Part shown: one piece after another, positions 27,497-37,037 of the stretch
Layout of the letters: each line of letters opens with the position of its first letter
How positions within the stretch are numbered: the first letter of the stretch is position 1
Source: VRUE01 sp963718775
Lineage (GTDB): Bacteria > Actinomycetota > Thermoleophilia > Solirubrobacterales > 70-9
Length of the DNA: 64,000 nt
Assembly (NCBI GenBank): GCA_963718775.1
Contig: OY970377.1
Location: forward strand, 744,001 to 808,000
Reading direction: 5' to 3'
The notes under the pieces: model-generated
What the model was told of the DNA's origin: nothing
The model's database searches: none
The model's input: only the letters and a program-made list of their open reading frames with translations
Made by a program: the position numbers and the translations under genes

Positions 27497-28243
27497 TCAT
27501 GCGGCGCTCACTATTGCGGCGAAGTCGGCTGGGTCGAGGCTGGCGCCGCCGACGAGGGCGCCGTCGACGTCGGGGAGGCCGAGTAGTTCGGCGGCGTTGC
27601 CGGGCTTGACCGAGCCGCCGTAGAGGATGCGGACCGCATCGGCGGGGGCGCCGCGCTCGCGCAGCACGTCGCGGATGAAGGCGCAAGCCTCCTGGGCCTG
27701 CTCGGGCGTCGCTGTGCGACCGGTGCCGATCGCCCAGATCGGCTCGTAGGCGATCACCACCTCGGCCAGCTTGCCACCCTCGACCTCGGCCAGATCGGCC
27801 TGCAGCTGTCGCTCCAGCACCGCCTCGGTCTGCTCGGCGTCGCGCGCCTGCTCCGTCTCGCCGACGCAGAGGATCGGCTCCAGGCCGGCCGCGAGGGCCG
27901 CCGGCACCTTGCGGGCCAGCGCCTCGTCGGTCTCGGCGAAGAGCTGGCGGCGCTCGGAGTGGCCGAGGACGACCGCCTCGACGTCGAGCTCGACCAGCAT
28001 CGCCGCCGAGACCTCGCCGGTGAAGGCGCCCGAGTCCTCCTCGTGCATGTTCTGGGCGGCGACCTTGACGGCGGTGCCGTAGCGCCGCTCGACCACCGCG
28101 GTCAGGGCCGTGAACGGCGCGCAGATCACCACGTCGCTCTGCGTCGCCGCGATCTGCGGCAGCAGCGCGTCGACGAACTCACCCGCCTCGGCGACGGTCT
28201 TGTGCATCTTCCAGTTGGCGGCGATGTAGGGGGTCCTAGGCAT
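27497..28243 (-). CDS. tpiA: Triosephosphate isomerase
   Basis: Interconverts dihydroxyacetone phosphate and glyceraldehyde 3-phosphate. The 248-residue barrel has AANWKMHKT at the N-terminus (catalytic Lys), GHSERR with the catalytic His, the catalytic Glu in AYEPIWAIGTG, and the phosphate-binding YGGSVKPGN and GALVGGASL. Its start overlaps the pgk stop by 8 nt. Element B1 begins at its stop codon. Confidence 0.97.
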   Translation of the reverse strand: MPRTPYIAANWKMHKTVAEAGEFVDALLPQIAATQSDVVICAPFTALTAVVERRYGTAVKVAAQNMHEEDSGAFTGEVSAAMLVELDVEAVVLGHSERRQLFAETDEALARKVPAALAAGLEPILCVGETEQARDAEQTEAVLERQLQADLAEVEGGKLAEVVIAYEPIWAIGTGRTATPEQAQEACAFIRDVLRERGAPADAVRILYGGSVKPGNAAELLGLPDVDGALVGGASLDPADFAAIVSAA

Positions 28244-29420
28244 CGCGCAACGCCTCCACTCCGGGCAGCTTCTTTCCCTCCAGCAACTCCAACGATGCTC
28301 CTCCTCCGGTCGAGAGCCAGTCCACCTTGTCAGCGAGCCCGAACTGCTGCAGCGCGGCGACCGAGTCGCCGCCGCCGATCACGGTCGTGCCGGGCGCCGC
28401 CGCGACCGCCTCGGCGACCGTGCGCGTGCCGGCCGCGAACGGCGCCAGCTCGAAGGCGCCCATCGGGCCGTTCCAGAGCACGGTTCCAGCCGCGGCGATC
28501 GCCCCGGCGTAGGCGGCGGCGCTGCGCGGGCCGATGTCGAGCCCCATCCAGCCGTCGGGAACCTCGACGCCGTCGCTCGGGCGCGGCTCGGCGTCGGCAG
28601 CGAAGCGTTCGCCAAGGACGAGATCGGTCGGCAGACGCAGCTCGCAGTCCGATGCGCCAGCCCGCTCGAGCGCCTCGGCGGCCATCTGGACGCCCTCCTC
28701 CTCGACCAGCGAGTCGCCGGTGGCGATCCCCTGGGCACGGAAGAAGCTGAAGCACATCGCGCCGCCGATCAGGATCTCGTCGGCGACTTCGAGGAAGCGG
28801 TCGATGACGCCGATCTTGTCGGTCACCTTGGCGCCGCCGAGCACGACGACGAGCGGCCGCTGCGGAGACTCGACCACGGCGCCGAGCTCGCTCAGCTCGC
28901 GCTCGAGCAGCAGGCCGGCATAGCCGGGCAGCAGGCTCGCCACGCCGGCCGTGCTGGCGTGGGCGCGGTGGGCGGCGCCGAAGGCGTCGTTGACGTAGAT
29001 CTCCGCCAGCTCGGCCAGGCCAGCGGCAAGCCCAGCGTCGTTCTCGGTCTCCCCCGGCTCGTAGCGGACGTTCTCGAGCAGCAGCACGTCGCCCGGGCTC
29101 AGCCCTTCGGCCATCGTCAGCACGTCGGCGCCGATCACCGCCGGGGCCTGCCGGACGGGAGCATCGAGCAAGCCAGCCAGGTGCTCGCCCACTGGCTTCA
29201 TCGAGAGCGCCGGATCGACCTTTCCCTTTGGCCGGCCCAGATGGGAGACCAGGACCAGCGAGGCGCCGCGCTCGCGCAGCAGCTCGATTGTCGGCAAGGC
29301 AGCGCGGATCCGCGTGTCGTCAGCCACCTCGCCGTCAGCGAGCGGCACGTTGAAGTCGACCCGGACCAGCACCCGCTTCCCCGCCACATCGGCGTCGCGG
29401 ACGCTGGCCTTTGAGCTCAC
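28236..29420 (-). CDS. pgk: Phosphoglycerate kinase
   Basis: Makes ATP from 1,3-bisphosphoglycerate. At 394 residues it has full length, with RVLVRVDFNVPL, the substrate-binding SHLGRPKGK, the hinge region VVLGGAKVTDKIGVI, and the nucleotide-binding WNGPMGAFE and GGGDSVAAL. The GTG start lies 19 nt after gap. It overlaps tpiA by 8 nt, so both are translationally coupled. Confidence 0.97.
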   Translation of the reverse strand: MSSKASVRDADVAGKRVLVRVDFNVPLADGEVADDTRIRAALPTIELLRERGASLVLVSHLGRPKGKVDPALSMKPVGEHLAGLLDAPVRQAPAVIGADVLTMAEGLSPGDVLLLENVRYEPGETENDAGLAAGLAELAEIYVNDAFGAAHRAHASTAGVASLLPGYAGLLLERELSELGAVVESPQRPLVVVLGGAKVTDKIGVIDRFLEVADEILIGGAMCFSFFRAQGIATGDSLVEEEGVQMAAEALERAGASDCELRLPTDLVLGERFAADAEPRPSDGVEVPDGWMGLDIGPRSAAAYAGAIAAAGTVLWNGPMGAFELAPFAAGTRTVAEAVAAAPGTTVIGGGDSVAALQQFGLADKVDWLSTGGGASLELLEGKKLPGVEALRDA

Positions 29421-29439
29421 CGTGCGTTCCCGGCGACGC

Positions 29440-30444
<1,005 letters not shown>

Positions 30445-30522
30445 TGACTAGAACCCTCCTGGACTCGTTGTGGGAGATGTCTGATGTTATGGACCGGCGT
30501 TGCTCGCCGACCGCGTTGCCCG

Positions 30523-30885
30523 TCAGTCGGATCCGATCGTGATCTCGATCTCGTACCCGTTCGGGTCCTTGAGAAAAGCCGAGTAGGAGCCGGAGCCGTA
30601 GGAGCGACGCTCGCCCGGCTCGGACACCTTGGTGCCGCCTGCGCTCATGCCGCCTTCCCAAGCCGCCTTGACGGCGACGATTCCCAGCCCCGAGAAGCTG
30701 ACCAGGCCGAAGCCCGCTTTGGGCTCGTGATGGGAGGCGATGAAGAAGACGGGTTTGGCAATGCCCCAGCCGATCGTCTGGTCCTCCTCGAAATGGCGCC
30801 GCCAGCCCAGCGGCGCAAGCAGCGCGTCGTAGAACGACGCGCTCTGCTCAAGGTCACCGACCTCCAGAAGAACGTGGTGCAACAT
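30523..30885 (-). CDS. VOC superfamily protein (glyoxalase-like)
   Basis: One-domain vicinal oxygen chelate protein, 120 residues. It starts LHHVLLEVGDLEQSASFYDALL, with the typical first metal His, and ends FLKDPNGYEIEITIG with the terminal metal Glu. The middle has HHEPKAGFGLVSFSG. Members include lactoylglutathione lyases, dioxygenases and resistance proteins; the substrate cannot be told. It lies alone between the gap operon and the exporter genes. Confidence 0.85.
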   Translation of the reverse strand: MLHHVLLEVGDLEQSASFYDALLAPLGWRRHFEEDQTIGWGIAKPVFFIASHHEPKAGFGLVSFSGLGIVAVKAAWEGGMSAGGTKVSEPGERRSYGSGSYSAFLKDPNGYEIEITIGSD

Positions 30886-30915
30886 CAGGGCTGGGAGGCT
30901 ATACGGGCGGGCGGA

Positions 30916-31689
30916 TCAGCCGCCGCGCGGGGTCCAGCGGAAGAAGCGGATTGAGAGGAGCAGGCCGGCGATGCCCCAGATCGCGACCACCGCGAGGTTG
31001 CCCCAGTCGAGGCTGGAGCCGCCTCCAGCCGGGATGTAGGCGTCGAAGAACGCCTGGAAGAAATCGCGCACCGGGAAGTGGTTGGCGAAGCTGATCACGC
31101 CGCTGGGCAGCTCGTCCTCGGGGATGAAGACGCCGGAGAGGAAGTAGAGCGGCAGCAGCAGCGCGTTGACGATCGGGGCCGCTGCGTCCTGCGAGGGGAT
31201 CGCCGCGGTCAAAGCGATGCCGAGACAGCAGAAGGCGGCGCTGCCGACGACGAGGACGACGAGGATCTCCGGCAGCTGGCCCCAGGGAATGTCGACCCCG
31301 TAGAGGACGCGACCGAGCGCGGTGATCAGCACCAGCATCAACAGCGCGACGACGATCGAGTTGCCGATCCGGCCGGCGATGAAGACCCAGGCCGGCATCG
31401 GCGTGCCGCGGCCGCGCTTCAGCCGGCCGTCCTCGCGGGCGATCACCAGCGACATCGCCAGCGACTGCATCGTCGCCGAGATCACCGCCACGGTGATGAT
31501 CGCCGGCACGTAGTAGGTCGTCGTCTCGATCCCGCCGCGCACGTCGACCGTCTGGTCGCCGAACACGGTGGCAAAGATGATCAGCAGCACAACCGGGAAG
31601 CCGACCGTGAAGAAGACCGCGGCGGGGTTGCGCCAGAAGGCCTTCTGGTCGTAGCGGAACTGGTGGCCTACGAGCCGGAGTGCGCTCAT
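30916..31689 (-). CDS. ABC-2 type transporter permease
   Basis: A 257-residue membrane protein with six helices in the ABC-2 layout: after LRLVGHQFRYDQKAFWRNP come VFFTVGFPVVLLIIFATVFG, YVPAIITVAVISATMQSL, IVVALLMLVLITALGRVL, LVVGSAAFCCLGIALTAAI and a final helix. The IPSQDAAAPIVNALLLPLYFLSG stretch is typical of drug- or daunorubicin-type exporters. It works with the ATPase encoded just upstream. Element B2 fills the gap between the two genes and leads into its ribosome site. Substrate unknown. Confidence 0.9.
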   Translation of the reverse strand: MSALRLVGHQFRYDQKAFWRNPAAVFFTVGFPVVLLIIFATVFGDQTVDVRGGIETTTYYVPAIITVAVISATMQSLAMSLVIAREDGRLKRGRGTPMPAWVFIAGRIGNSIVVALLMLVLITALGRVLYGVDIPWGQLPEILVVLVVGSAAFCCLGIALTAAIPSQDAAAPIVNALLLPLYFLSGVFIPEDELPSGVISFANHFPVRDFFQAFFDAYIPAGGGSSLDWGNLAVVAIWGIAGLLLSIRFFRWTPRGG

Positions 31690-31698
31690 CTCGACCCG

Positions 31699-31744
31699 TT
31701 CCGGTGCGCTTTATGTACGCCCAGGGTGCAATAGGCGCACCGGA
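31699..31744 (-). repeat. Palindromic element B2
   Basis: Arms TTCCGGTGCGCTTTATGTAC (31699-31718) and GTGCAATAGGCGCACCGGA (31726-31744) pair imperfectly around a short loop. On the minus strand it starts at the ATPase stop as TGAGCCTCCGGTGCGCC and ends ATAAAGCGCACCGGAACGGG just before the permease ATG. It has the same orientation relative to its genes as B1. Confidence 0.85.
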
Positions 31745-31747
31745 GGC

Positions 31748-32614
31748 TCATTGGTCGACCTCCGGGCCCTCAGACGTAAGCGAGAGATACACGTCCTCAA
31801 GACTGGGACGTGTCACTTCCAGGCCCTCCAGATCTTCGCCGCGGGCGAGGGCGCGTCCGGTCAGCTCGTGCAGGTCGGCGACCGGCGTCTTGGTCTCCAG
31901 CGAGACCTCTTCGCCGTCGAGCCGATAGCTGATCGTCGCCGCCTGGCTCTCGCGGTCGCCGAGGTTCTCGGGGGTGCCCGAGGCGACGATCTCGCCGGCG
32001 GCGATGATCGTCACGCGGTCAGCGAGGCGCTGTGCCTCGTCCATGTAGTGGGTGGTGAGGAAGACCGTCTTGCCGAGGTCGCGCAGGCCGGCGATCGTCT
32101 CCCAGGCCTGGCGGCGGGCGGCGGGGTCGAAGCCGGTGGTCGGCTCGTCGAGGAAGAGCAGCTCGGGATCGCCGATCAGCGCCATGCCGACGTCGAGGCG
32201 GCGCTGCTGCCCGCCCGAGAGGCTGCGGGCGCGGTCCTCGGCCTTGCCGTCCAGCCCGACCAGTTCGATCACCTCGTCGACCGGCCGCGGGGCGCTGTAG
32301 TAGCCGGCGTAGAGGCCAAGCGACTCGCGCACGGTCAGGTAGGGGTCGAGGCGGCAGCTCTGCAAAACGATGCCGATCCGCTCGCGCCAGGCGCGGCCGC
32401 CGCGCTGCGGATCCTCGCCGAGCACGCTGACCTCTCCCTCGCTGCGCTTGCGGTACCCCTCGAGGATCTCCACCGTGGTCGTCTTTCCCGCCCCGTTGGG
32501 CCCCAGGAAGGCAAAGACCTCGCCGGCCCCGACCTCGAGATCGATGCCACGCACCGCCTCGAAATCGCCATAGCTCATGCGCAGGCCGCGGATGGAGATG
32601 ACGGGATCGGGCAA
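31748..32614 (-). CDS. ABC transporter ATP-binding protein (DrrA-like)
   Basis: ATPase of an ABC-2 exporter, 288 residues. Walker A GPNGAGKTTT near residue 38, signature LSGGQQRRLDVGMAL, Walker B LLFLDEPTTGFD and the switch HYMDEA are all present. The C-terminal region (LEDVYLSLTSEGPEVDQ) is typical of the daunorubicin-resistance group. The start is a TTG (LPDPVISIRGLRMSYG) inside a small hairpin, CGGGC-AAA-GCCCG (32608-32620), which might limit translation. The downstream partner is the permease. Confidence 0.92.
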   Translation of the reverse strand: MPDPVISIRGLRMSYGDFEAVRGIDLEVGAGEVFAFLGPNGAGKTTTVEILEGYRKRSEGEVSVLGEDPQRGGRAWRERIGIVLQSCRLDPYLTVRESLGLYAGYYSAPRPVDEVIELVGLDGKAEDRARSLSGGQQRRLDVGMALIGDPELLFLDEPTTGFDPAARRQAWETIAGLRDLGKTVFLTTHYMDEAQRLADRVTIIAAGEIVASGTPENLGDRESQAATISYRLDGEEVSLETKTPVADLHELTGRALARGEDLEGLEVTRPSLEDVYLSLTSEGPEVDQ

Positions 32615-32640
32615 AGCCCGCCCGATTCTATGGAGCGGTC

Positions 32641-32745
32641 CCTGACCCGGCCCAGACGTCGCCAGGCAAGGACGCAGGGAGCGAAGCGTGCTCTGGCACG
32701 TGAGCGACCGAGGACACCGCCTGGCGACGTCTGGGCCGGGTCAGG
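32641..32745 (+). repeat. Palindromic element A1
   Basis: Arms 32641-32667 and 32719-32745 pair perfectly over 27 bp. The 51-nt centre holds AAGGACGCAGGGAGCG, GCGTGCT, GCACGTGAGCGACCGAGGAC. The right arm contains the rapZ stop codon (32741-32743). Element A2 at 48188-48289 has nearly the same centre and the same arm core, CAGACGT(C/T)GCCA. Both lie between co-directional minus-strand genes and begin at the stop of the upstream gene. Confidence 0.9.
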
Positions 32746-33658
32746 CGTCGCGGTGCTTCGTGTGGACGACCACATCGCCGCGCCCCTCTAGCTCGCGGCG
32801 GATGCGGTCGGCCACCGTGATCGAGCGGTGGCGGCCGCCGGTGCAGCCGACCGCGATCGTCAGGTGGCTCTTGCCCTCCGCCACGTAGGCGGGGACGAGG
32901 AAATCGAGCAGCGGCAACAGCCGGCCGTAGAACTCGCCCGCCTGGGTGCCGGCCTCGACGTACTCGCGAACCCTCGCGTCGAGCCCGGTGAGCGGGCGCA
33001 GGTCGTCGACATAGTGGGGATTGGGCAGGAAGCGCACGTCGAGAGTCAGGTCGGCGTCGCGCGGCGGGCCGTTCTTGAAGCCGAAAGTGAGCAGGGTCAG
33101 CGCCATCTTGCCGTCCTCGTGGTGACCCAGCATCTCCTCGGCGATCCGCCGCCGCAGCATGCCGCCGGTCAGGTCGCCGGTGTCCATCACCACGTCGGCG
33201 CGCTCGCGCAGCGGCGCCAGCAGCGCCCGCTCGGCGCGAATGCCGTCGACGATCCGCCCTTCCGGCGCCAGCGGGTGGCGGCGGCGGGTCTCCTTGTAGC
33301 GATCGACGAGCGTCTCCTCGTCGGCCTCGAGGAAGAGCACGGTCGGCTTGAGGCCGTCAGCCTCGAGGTCGTCGAGCACCTGCAGGAGGTCGTCGAAGTA
33401 GTCGCCGCCGCGCACGTCGGAGACGACCGCGGCGCGCTCGACGCTGCTGCCCTCGTGGCGGAAGAGCTCGCCGAGGCTGCCGATCATCCGCGGCGGCAGG
33501 TTGTCGACGCAGAAGTAGCCGCCGTCCTCGAAGGCGGCGATCGCCTCCGACTTGCCGGCGCCGGAGTGGCCGGTGATGACGACCAGCGTCACCTCGCGCG
33601 CCGGTGCTGCGCCATCGCCCTCGGCCGCCAATCCCCCGACCTCTTCTGGCTTCGTCAT
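32741..33658 (-). CDS. rapZ: RNase adapter/nucleotide-binding protein RapZ (YvcJ)
   Basis: The 305-residue P-loop protein has GHSGAGKS near residue 31, CVDNLPP, SDVRGGDYFDDL and the C-terminal domain with FLPNPHYVDDLRPLTG and GCTGGRHRSI. In Gram-negatives RapZ controls glucosamine-6-phosphate synthase through small RNAs; in Gram-positives the homologue affects competence and cell wall in unknown ways. It follows uvrC with a one-base overlap (TGATG), the uvrC-rapZ order usual in actinomycetes, although whiA and yvcK do not follow here. ATG at 33658 is preferred to the TTG one codon earlier. Confidence 0.94.
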   Translation of the reverse strand: MTKPEEVGGLAAEGDGAAPAREVTLVVITGHSGAGKSEAIAAFEDGGYFCVDNLPPRMIGSLGELFRHEGSSVERAAVVSDVRGGDYFDDLLQVLDDLEADGLKPTVLFLEADEETLVDRYKETRRRHPLAPEGRIVDGIRAERALLAPLRERADVVMDTGDLTGGMLRRRIAEEMLGHHEDGKMALTLLTFGFKNGPPRDADLTLDVRFLPNPHYVDDLRPLTGLDARVREYVEAGTQAGEFYGRLLPLLDFLVPAYVAEGKSHLTIAVGCTGGRHRSITVADRIRRELEGRGDVVVHTKHRDA

Positions 33659-35547
33659 CAACCCGTCCTGTTCAACTGTTCGTGGATCTCTCGGGCTACC
33701 TTGCCAGGCATGCCGGGCACCATTTCGAGTTCCTCGCGAGTGGCCGAGACGAACCGCTCTGGCGAGCCGAAATGCTGCAGCAGCGCCCGCTTGCGCACCG
33801 GCCCGACGCCCTTCAGCTCGTCGAGTACCGAGCCGGTCATCGCCTGGTCGCGGCGGCCGCGGTGGTGTTCGATCGCGAAGCGGTGGGCCTCGTCGCGCAC
33901 CCGCTGCAGCAGCTTCGAGGCCTCGGACTCAGCGGGCAGGTCGATCGGCGCCGCGCGACCGGGGACGTAGACCTCCTCGAGCCGCTTGGCGAGGCCGATC
34001 ACGGCGACACCGCGCTCGACGAAGGGGCGCAGAGCGCGCATCGCCGCCGCAAGCTGGCCCTTGCCACCATCGATCACGATCAACGAGGGCAGCGCCGCGA
34101 AACTCTCGTCGCGCTTGCCGTCGTGCGGCGAGAGGTCGACCTGCTCGAGGTAGCGGCTCATCCGCCGGCCCAGCACCTCTTCCATCGAGGCGAAGTCGTC
34201 GGGGCCCGATCGCTGGCCTCTTTCGCCCCGCACCCGGAAGCGGCGGTAGTCAGCCTTCTTCGTCGCACCCCCCTCGAAAACCACCATCGAGGCGACCGTG
34301 TGCTCGCCGCCGAGGTTGGAGATGTCGAAGCCCTCGATCCGCACCGGCAGCTCCCCCATGGCGAGTGCCTCGCGCAGGCTGGCGAGCGACTCGACGCGGC
34401 GCTGGCGCCGGTGCTCGCGGCGCAGCCGATCCTGGTCGAGGGCGAGGCGGGCGTTGCGCTCGGCGAGCTCGCGCAGGCGCCGCTTGTCGCCGCGCTCGGC
34501 CACCCGCACCTCGACCGGGCCACCACGCCGCTCGCTCAGCGCCGCCTCGAGCAGCTCGACCCGCTCGGCCAGATAGGGCCCGACGACGATCGTGCGCGGC
34601 ACTGCCGGCGAGGCTGAGTAGTACTGGCCGATGAACTCCTCCGCCACCTCGCCCAGCTCGCGTTCGGCCTGGTTGTCGAGGTAGAAGCTCTGCCGCTCGG
34701 CGAGGATGCCGTCGCGGACCTGGAAGACCTGCACGTTGGCGTCGGCCCCCTCCGCCGCGACGCCGATCAGATCGGCGGTGCCGACCGAGCCGCCGGCGAC
34801 GCGCTGGCGCTCGAACAGCGACTGGATCGCCTTGAGGCGGTCGCGGTGCAGCGCCGCTCGCTCGAACTCCCGCGCCGCCGCGGCCTCGTCCATCTTCTCC
34901 TGCTCGCCGGCCTCGATCTGGCGGTAGCGACCGGAGAGGAAGTCGACGATGGCGTCGATGTTGCGCCGGTACTCCTCGCGCCCGACGTAGCCGACACAGG
35001 GCGCCCCACAGCGCTTTATGTAGTAGTCGAGGCAGGGGCTGCCGGAGCGGCGGCCGGGCTCCACCCCCTCGCAGGTGCGGAACTGGAACAGCTTGCCGAG
35101 CAAGTCGAGGGTCTCGCGCACCCGTTTGGCGCTGGAGAATGGCCCGAAGTAGGCGCGGCCGGGTCGGTGCTTCTCGCGGGTGAAGTAGACGCGCGGGTAG
35201 TCCTCGTCGAGGCTGACGCAGACGTACGGGTAGGACTTGTCGTCGCGCAGGCGGATGTTGAAGCGCGGCCGGTGGCGCTTGATGAAGCTCTGCTCGGCCA
35301 GCAGGGCCTCGGCCTCGGTCGAGGTGACGAGGCACTCGATCTGGTCCACCCGCGAGGTGAGGCGGGTCTCGCCGCCGGAGAAGTGCGAGGCGACACGCTT
35401 GCGAATCGAGCGCGCCTTGCCGACGTAGATGATCTCGCCGTCGCTGTCATGGAAGAGGTAGACGCCCGGCGCGTCGGGCAGCTCGCGTCGCTGCCGCGCG
35501 ACACGTTCGCTGCGTGTTAGTCCCGCGTTGTGCTCGCCGTCGTTCAC
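33658..35547 (-). CDS. uvrC: Excinuclease ABC subunit C
   Basis: Nuclease of nucleotide excision repair that cuts on both sides of a lesion. At 629 residues it has the GIY-YIG domain (DAPGVYLFHDSDGEIIYVGKA), the UVR motif (AAAAREFERAALHRDRLKAI), the RNase H-like 5' nuclease (RIEGFDISNLGGEHTVASMV and IDGGKGQL) and C-terminal helix-hairpin-helix repeats (LDELKGVGPVRKRALL). The GTG at 35547 is taken as start; the frame continues far upstream only as a shadow of the enoyl-CoA hydratase gene. Confidence 0.95.
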   Translation of the reverse strand: MNDGEHNAGLTRSERVARQRRELPDAPGVYLFHDSDGEIIYVGKARSIRKRVASHFSGGETRLTSRVDQIECLVTSTEAEALLAEQSFIKRHRPRFNIRLRDDKSYPYVCVSLDEDYPRVYFTREKHRPGRAYFGPFSSAKRVRETLDLLGKLFQFRTCEGVEPGRRSGSPCLDYYIKRCGAPCVGYVGREEYRRNIDAIVDFLSGRYRQIEAGEQEKMDEAAAAREFERAALHRDRLKAIQSLFERQRVAGGSVGTADLIGVAAEGADANVQVFQVRDGILAERQSFYLDNQAERELGEVAEEFIGQYYSASPAVPRTIVVGPYLAERVELLEAALSERRGGPVEVRVAERGDKRRLRELAERNARLALDQDRLRREHRRQRRVESLASLREALAMGELPVRIEGFDISNLGGEHTVASMVVFEGGATKKADYRRFRVRGERGQRSGPDDFASMEEVLGRRMSRYLEQVDLSPHDGKRDESFAALPSLIVIDGGKGQLAAAMRALRPFVERGVAVIGLAKRLEEVYVPGRAAPIDLPAESEASKLLQRVRDEAHRFAIEHHRGRRDQAMTGSVLDELKGVGPVRKRALLQHFGSPERFVSATREELEMVPGMPGKVAREIHEQLNRTG

Positions 35548-35590
35548 GAAGCAAAGAGTAGGCTCCTGGCCACCTGGCCAAAGTCGTACC

Positions 35591-35625
35591 CGACTAAGCC
35601 CCCCGACTAAAGCCGCCACGACTAA
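35591..35625. promoter_or_regulatory. Three direct repeats of CGACTAA
   Basis: CGACTAA occurs at 35591-35597, 35604-35610 and 35619-35625, each followed by a few bases and all just upstream of the enoyl-CoA hydratase gene. Two are preceded by further C residues. Three copies of a heptamer in 35 nt suggest a regulator site, but spacing (13 and 15 nt) is uneven. No regulator is known. Confidence 0.45.
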
Positions 35626-35646
35626 ACATAAGAGACGGAGAGCGAG

Positions 35647-36474
35647 ATGAGCACGGAGACCCTGAGCCCGCCCGAGTTGAACACCATGCAACTGGAGATC
35701 GACGGGCAGATAGGCACCCTCACCCTCAACCGCCCCGACGCCTTCAACGCGATGAGCCCGGAGATGATCGGCGAGATGGGCACTATCTTCGCCTGGCTCG
35801 CCGACCAGGCCCCGCTGCGAGCCCTGGTCCTGACCGGCGCCGGCAAGGCCTTCTGCTCCGGCGGCGACGTCAACTGGTTCAAAAGCGGCACCGAATCGGA
35901 GGAGATCGACCTGCCGGCGCAGGTGCGCCGCGGCGCCGAGGCGTTGCACGTGGCGATCATCGACCTGCGCCGCATCCCCTACCCGGTGATCTGCGCGGTC
36001 AACGGGCCGGCGGCCGGCGCCGGCTTCTCGCTGGCGCTCGCCTGCGACATCCGCATCGCCTCTGAGTCGGCCTTCTTCGCCTGCGCCTACGGCCGCATCG
36101 GCGCCTCGCCGGACGGCGGCATGACCTACTTCCTGCCGCGCGTTGTCGGGCCCAGCAGGGCGCTTGAAATCCTCCTCAACGACCCCAACATGACCGCGCA
36201 GGACGCGCTGGCAGAGCGACTGGTCGCCGAGGTGGTCGCCCCGGACGAGCTGATGGAGAGGGCACAGGCAAAGGCGGAGAAGCTGGCCGCGAAGGCCCCT
36301 CACTATGTGCGGATGGCGAAGCTGCTCGCCGGTCAGAGCATCGAGAACAGCCTCACCGAGCACCTGCAACTGGAGCGCCACGGGATCGCCGACAGCATGG
36401 CCACCGAGGACCTGCGCATCGGCGTCGAGGCCTTCTTCGGCGGCGGCGGCAAGCCCGAGTTCACGGGCCGCTGA
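35647..36474 (+). CDS. Enoyl-CoA hydratase/isomerase family protein
   Basis: Crotonase-fold enzyme of 275 residues. The first oxyanion-hole segment GAGKAFCSGGDVNWF and the second, NGPAAGAGFSLALACDI, are present. The residue in the catalytic place of YGRIGASPDGGMTYFLPRVVG is Asp/Gly rather than the two Glu of true hydratases (PDGGMTYFLPR is the pattern of isomerase-like members such as PaaG). It could therefore be a Delta-isomerase of fatty-acid or aromatic-acid breakdown. Its neighbourhood with AlkB in the window is not close enough to claim a shared pathway. Confidence 0.9.
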   Translation: MSTETLSPPELNTMQLEIDGQIGTLTLNRPDAFNAMSPEMIGEMGTIFAWLADQAPLRALVLTGAGKAFCSGGDVNWFKSGTESEEIDLPAQVRRGAEALHVAIIDLRRIPYPVICAVNGPAAGAGFSLALACDIRIASESAFFACAYGRIGASPDGGMTYFLPRVVGPSRALEILLNDPNMTAQDALAERLVAEVVAPDELMERAQAKAEKLAAKAPHYVRMAKLLAGQSIENSLTEHLQLERHGIADSMATEDLRIGVEAFFGGGGKPEFTGR

Positions 36475-36548
36475 ACCGTGGGCGCGTCGCGGCCGTATGC
36501 GGTTACAGTCTCCCTGAGCATTCTTCCCCCAGGAAAGGACTCCCAGCC

Positions 36549-37001
36549 ATGAAGAAGTTCGCCTTCCTCCTCGCACTGGCTCTCGCGTCGGTTGCCCTCG
36601 TCGCCTGCGGCAGCAGCGACGACAACTCGACCACGACGACTTCAGGCGGTGGCGAAACCACCAGCGGCGCCGCGGCCGGCGGTGGTGGTGGTGGCAAGGA
36701 AGAAGCCGGTGGAGGCTCGACCGTCAAATTCGAAGCCGACCCGGGCGGCGACCTCGCCTACACGACGACCAGCGCCACGGCCGAAGCCGGCACGGTGACA
36801 GTTGACTTCAACAACCCGCAGGCGCTCACCCACGACGTCCAGATCGAAGATTCGAGCGGCGAAGAGGTCGGCGGAACCGAACTGATCGCAAGTGGCTCGG
36901 ACTCGGCCACGGTCGAACTCGAACCTGGCGAATACACCTTCTTCTGCTCTGTCCCCGGCCACCGGGAAGCAGGCATGGAAGGCACCCTCACCGTCAAATA
37001 G
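36549..37001 (+). CDS. Cupredoxin-domain lipoprotein (plastocyanin-like)
   Basis: The 150-residue product has a lipobox signal peptide (FLLALALASVALVACGSS), a Thr/Gly-rich linker, and a single cupredoxin domain. Type 1 copper ligands are all in place: His in ALTHDVQI, then Cys, His and Met in FFCSVPGHREAGM. It is a small blue copper protein bound to the outer membrane face, probably shuttling electrons in respiration. A GGAAAGGA site precedes the ATG. The partner is unknown; no oxidase gene is near. Confidence 0.92.
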   Translation: MKKFAFLLALALASVALVACGSSDDNSTTTTSGGGETTSGAAAGGGGGGKEEAGGGSTVKFEADPGGDLAYTTTSATAEAGTVTVDFNNPQALTHDVQIEDSSGEEVGGTELIASGSDSATVELEPGEYTFFCSVPGHREAGMEGTLTVK

Positions 37002-37010
37002 GCGAGACCC

Positions 37011-37036
37011 CGGCGCCCGTCACCCGGCGGGCGCCG
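37011..37036. terminator. Hairpin after the cupredoxin gene
   Basis: CGGCGCCCG and CGGGCGCCG pair over 9 bp around an 8-nt loop, 10 nt past the stop and just before the stop of the convergent gene. A similar segment, GGCGCTCGTCAGCCGGCGGG, occurs near 38657 at the junction of two other genes. Confidence 0.65.
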
Positions 37037-37037
37037 T

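Noticed and set aside
33658..36576. A 972-codon frame for uvrC
   Set aside because: Upstream of 35547 it is the mirror of the enoyl-CoA hydratase gene and has no protein likeness.
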